Translations under genes and position numbers: made by a program
The notes under the pieces: model-generated
Databases searched by the model: none
What the model was told of the DNA's origin: nothing
The model's input: only the letters and a program-made list of their open reading frames with translations
In this document: positions 63,125 to 64,000 of the stretch, one piece after another
Layout: each line of letters opens with the position of its first letter
Numbering within the stretch: the stretch's first letter is position 1
DNA from: DASUFP01 sp036274495
Lineage (GTDB): Bacteria; Bacteroidota; Bacteroidia; AKYH767-A; OLB10
Length of the DNA stretch: 64,000 nucleotides
NCBI GenBank assembly: GCA_036274495.1
Contig: DASUFP010000039.1
Coordinates: 1-64,000, forward strand
Direction: 5' to 3'

Positions 63125-63132
63125 CAAAGGTA
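63125..63132 (-). promoter_or_regulatory. Putative -7 element of gltX
   Basis: CAAAGGTA (TACCTTTG on the minus strand) lies 21 bp before ATG 63104, matching the TAnnTTTG pattern. No matching -33 TTG at the usual distance was found, so this is weak. Confidence 0.3.
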
Positions 63133-63192
63133 ACATTTTTACCCACCTCATGTAAGCCTACACAAGGCATCTGTACCTGTTTACCAAATAGA

Positions 63193-63224
63193 TTGAAAAC
63201 AGATAATCGGTAGGACTATTTTTG
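63193..63224 (+). promoter_or_regulatory. Putative promoter of the 135-residue gene
   Basis: TTG at 63193-63195 and TATTTTTG at 63217-63224 are 21 bp apart. The expected start (63229-63231) falls on ATG 63230, so the message may be leaderless. Confidence 0.4.
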
Positions 63225-63229
63225 CGCTC

Positions 63230-63637
63230 ATGGTTACCCTCGAAACTGTTTTGTTCACCAGTGATGTGGTGGATATCTTTCACGACACCGACAATCATTA
63301 CGTTCACATGCAGTGGAAACGCTTTGCCGATTCAAAACAGTTCAGGGATGCTCTTGAGCTTGGATTTGATCAGGTTGTTGAATACAACATTACCGGTTGG
63401 CTGGGCAATCTGAAACACATGGAATCGATATTGCCGGCTGATGAAGAATGGGCCGCTAATGTATGGCTTCCTAAACTTGCCAAAACAGGAGTTACCAAAA
63501 TGGCTATAGTGACTTCACTCGATTTTTTTAACAATGTTGCCGTCAAGCGGATTATGCAAACCGCCGATCCTGTTATCCATTTTGAAACGCGTTATTTTGT
63601 CGATTTGCAGGACGCGCGTGACTGGCTCTCAAAATAG
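63230..63637 (+). CDS. Small conserved-looking protein (SpoIIAA/STAS-like, tentative)
   Basis: The protein has 135 residues. Alternating beta strands and helices (HMQWKRFADSKQFRDAL, MAIVTSLDFFNNVAVKRIM, FVDLQDARDWL) resemble the SpoIIAA/STAS-like small fold seen in many Bacteroidota. Role unknown. It is single, with its own terminator. Confidence 0.6.
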   Translation: MVTLETVLFTSDVVDIFHDTDNHYVHMQWKRFADSKQFRDALELGFDQVVEYNITGWLGNLKHMESILPADEEWAANVWLPKLAKTGVTKMAIVTSLDFFNNVAVKRIMQTADPVIHFETRYFVDLQDARDWLSK

Positions 63638-63663
63638 TTTTTTCGGTTCCCCCCTTCATACTA

Positions 63664-63685
63664 AAGCCGGCAAAATTGCCGGCTT
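63664..63685 (+). terminator. Intrinsic terminator
   Basis: A 10-bp perfect stem (AAGCCGGCAA / TTGCCGGCTT) with a 2-nt centre, then a T-rich tail. It ends the 135-residue gene. Confidence 0.9.
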
Positions 63686-63733
63686 CTTAATTATTATTTT
63701 TTTTGTCGTCGGTTAGACTCACAAAACCGATTA

Positions 63734-64000
63734 TCAGGTAACAGGAAGTCCATCCAAAATTTTACCTATTTCATCAAACGCGGCTTTATCTTTTATGATA
63801 TAATTTTCGGCGCCATGTGATATTGTTTGCAAAGCCACGCCGTAACTTTTTTGTCCCGACAGAAATACACAATGTGATTTTGGTGAAATTTTTTTCAATT
63901 TCATCATCGTTTCTATTCCCGAGAGTCCTTTCAAATTCACAGAGTCGAGGTGGTAATCAATTATAACCAGTTCCGGATCGAGATAAGCATTGGTGAGGGC
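63734..64000 (-). CDS. Response regulator receiver (partial)
   Basis: The 3' part of a gene that starts beyond the window. VIIDYHLDS contains the phospho-acceptor Asp (63956-63958), GLSGIETMMKLKKISP and VFLSGQ (Ser/Thr switch) follow, then YIIKDK (the conserved Lys). It ends after the receiver, so the protein is a stand-alone receiver or has its output domain only before this part. Confidence 0.8.
   Translation of the reverse strand, partial: ALTNAYLDPELVIIDYHLDSVNLKGLSGIETMMKLKKISPKSHCVFLSGQKSYGVALQTISHGAENYIIKDKAAFDEIGKILDGLPVT

Overview
The window comes from a member of the Bacteroidota that has a type IX secretion system. Five secreted or outer-membrane proteins end in, or are a remnant of, the typical C-terminal sorting domain (YPNP followed by a strand-rich tail ending in lysine/arginine). 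The few promoters I can propose fit the TTG / TAnnTTTG pattern of this phylum. The fabH-plsX-rpmF-DUF177 order is the usual chromosomal lipid/ribosome cluster. I cannot name a genus from the sequence alone.

Layout. (1) 1-19.5 kb is ordinary chromosome: the fabH-plsX-rpmF-DUF177 operon, a MscS-type channel, an aminotransferase, a TPR-adenylate cyclase, a 2282-residue secreted subtilase-like adhesin with Ig and MBG-like repeats, small outer-membrane proteins, and an array of ~115-bp GC-rich units that each contain terminator-like hairpins. (2) 19501-61022 is a mobile genomic island of about 41.5 kb. A 17-bp direct repeat bounds it. At the right it is the 3' end of an intact tRNA-Cys(GCA) gene; at the left it is an orphan copy of that 3' end, still followed by what looks like the original tRNA terminator. 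Direct repeats of GGTGAARC lie just inside both ends and look like arm sites for the tyrosine integrase at 57890-59224. (3) 61-64 kb is chromosome again: tRNA-Cys, folB, gltX, a small protein and a partial response regulator.

The island is packed with defence-type genes. From left to right: a secreted T9SS lipase-like protein as cargo; a CoiA-like nuclease overlapping a GmrSD-type DUF262/HNH protein; a complete retron (RT with NAxxH and VTG, a visible msr-msd with perfect 12-nt a1/a2 repeats, and a linked unknown effector); a DUF4407/HNH cassette; a module with a sigma factor and a minimal recombinase; then the largest block, 36.3-55.9 kb. That block holds a CARF/RtcR-like sigma-54 activator divergent from an apparent operon of DUF2130 nuclease-like protein, a three-part fusion (N6-methylase-like domain, specificity domain, histidine-kinase domain), a response regulator-like protein, hsdM and hsdS. 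A PD-(D/E)XK protein, a prokaryotic viperin, a Fic protein, hsdR, a HEPN-like protein and a PIN-GNAT-PUA-like/ASCH pair follow. The right end carries the integrase, a Dam-type methylase and small genes.

The best candidate for an undescribed system is the methylase-TRD-histidine kinase fusion with its overlapping receiver protein, placed in the same operon as a canonical HsdM/HsdS. The fusion keeps a SAM-binding-like motif, but its catalytic NPPY motif reads SCPPF, and it keeps the kinase H-, N- and G-boxes. I infer a DNA-sequence or DNA-methylation sensor that signals by phosphotransfer rather than a working methylase. The retron effector and the 743-residue nuclease are the next most interesting unknowns.
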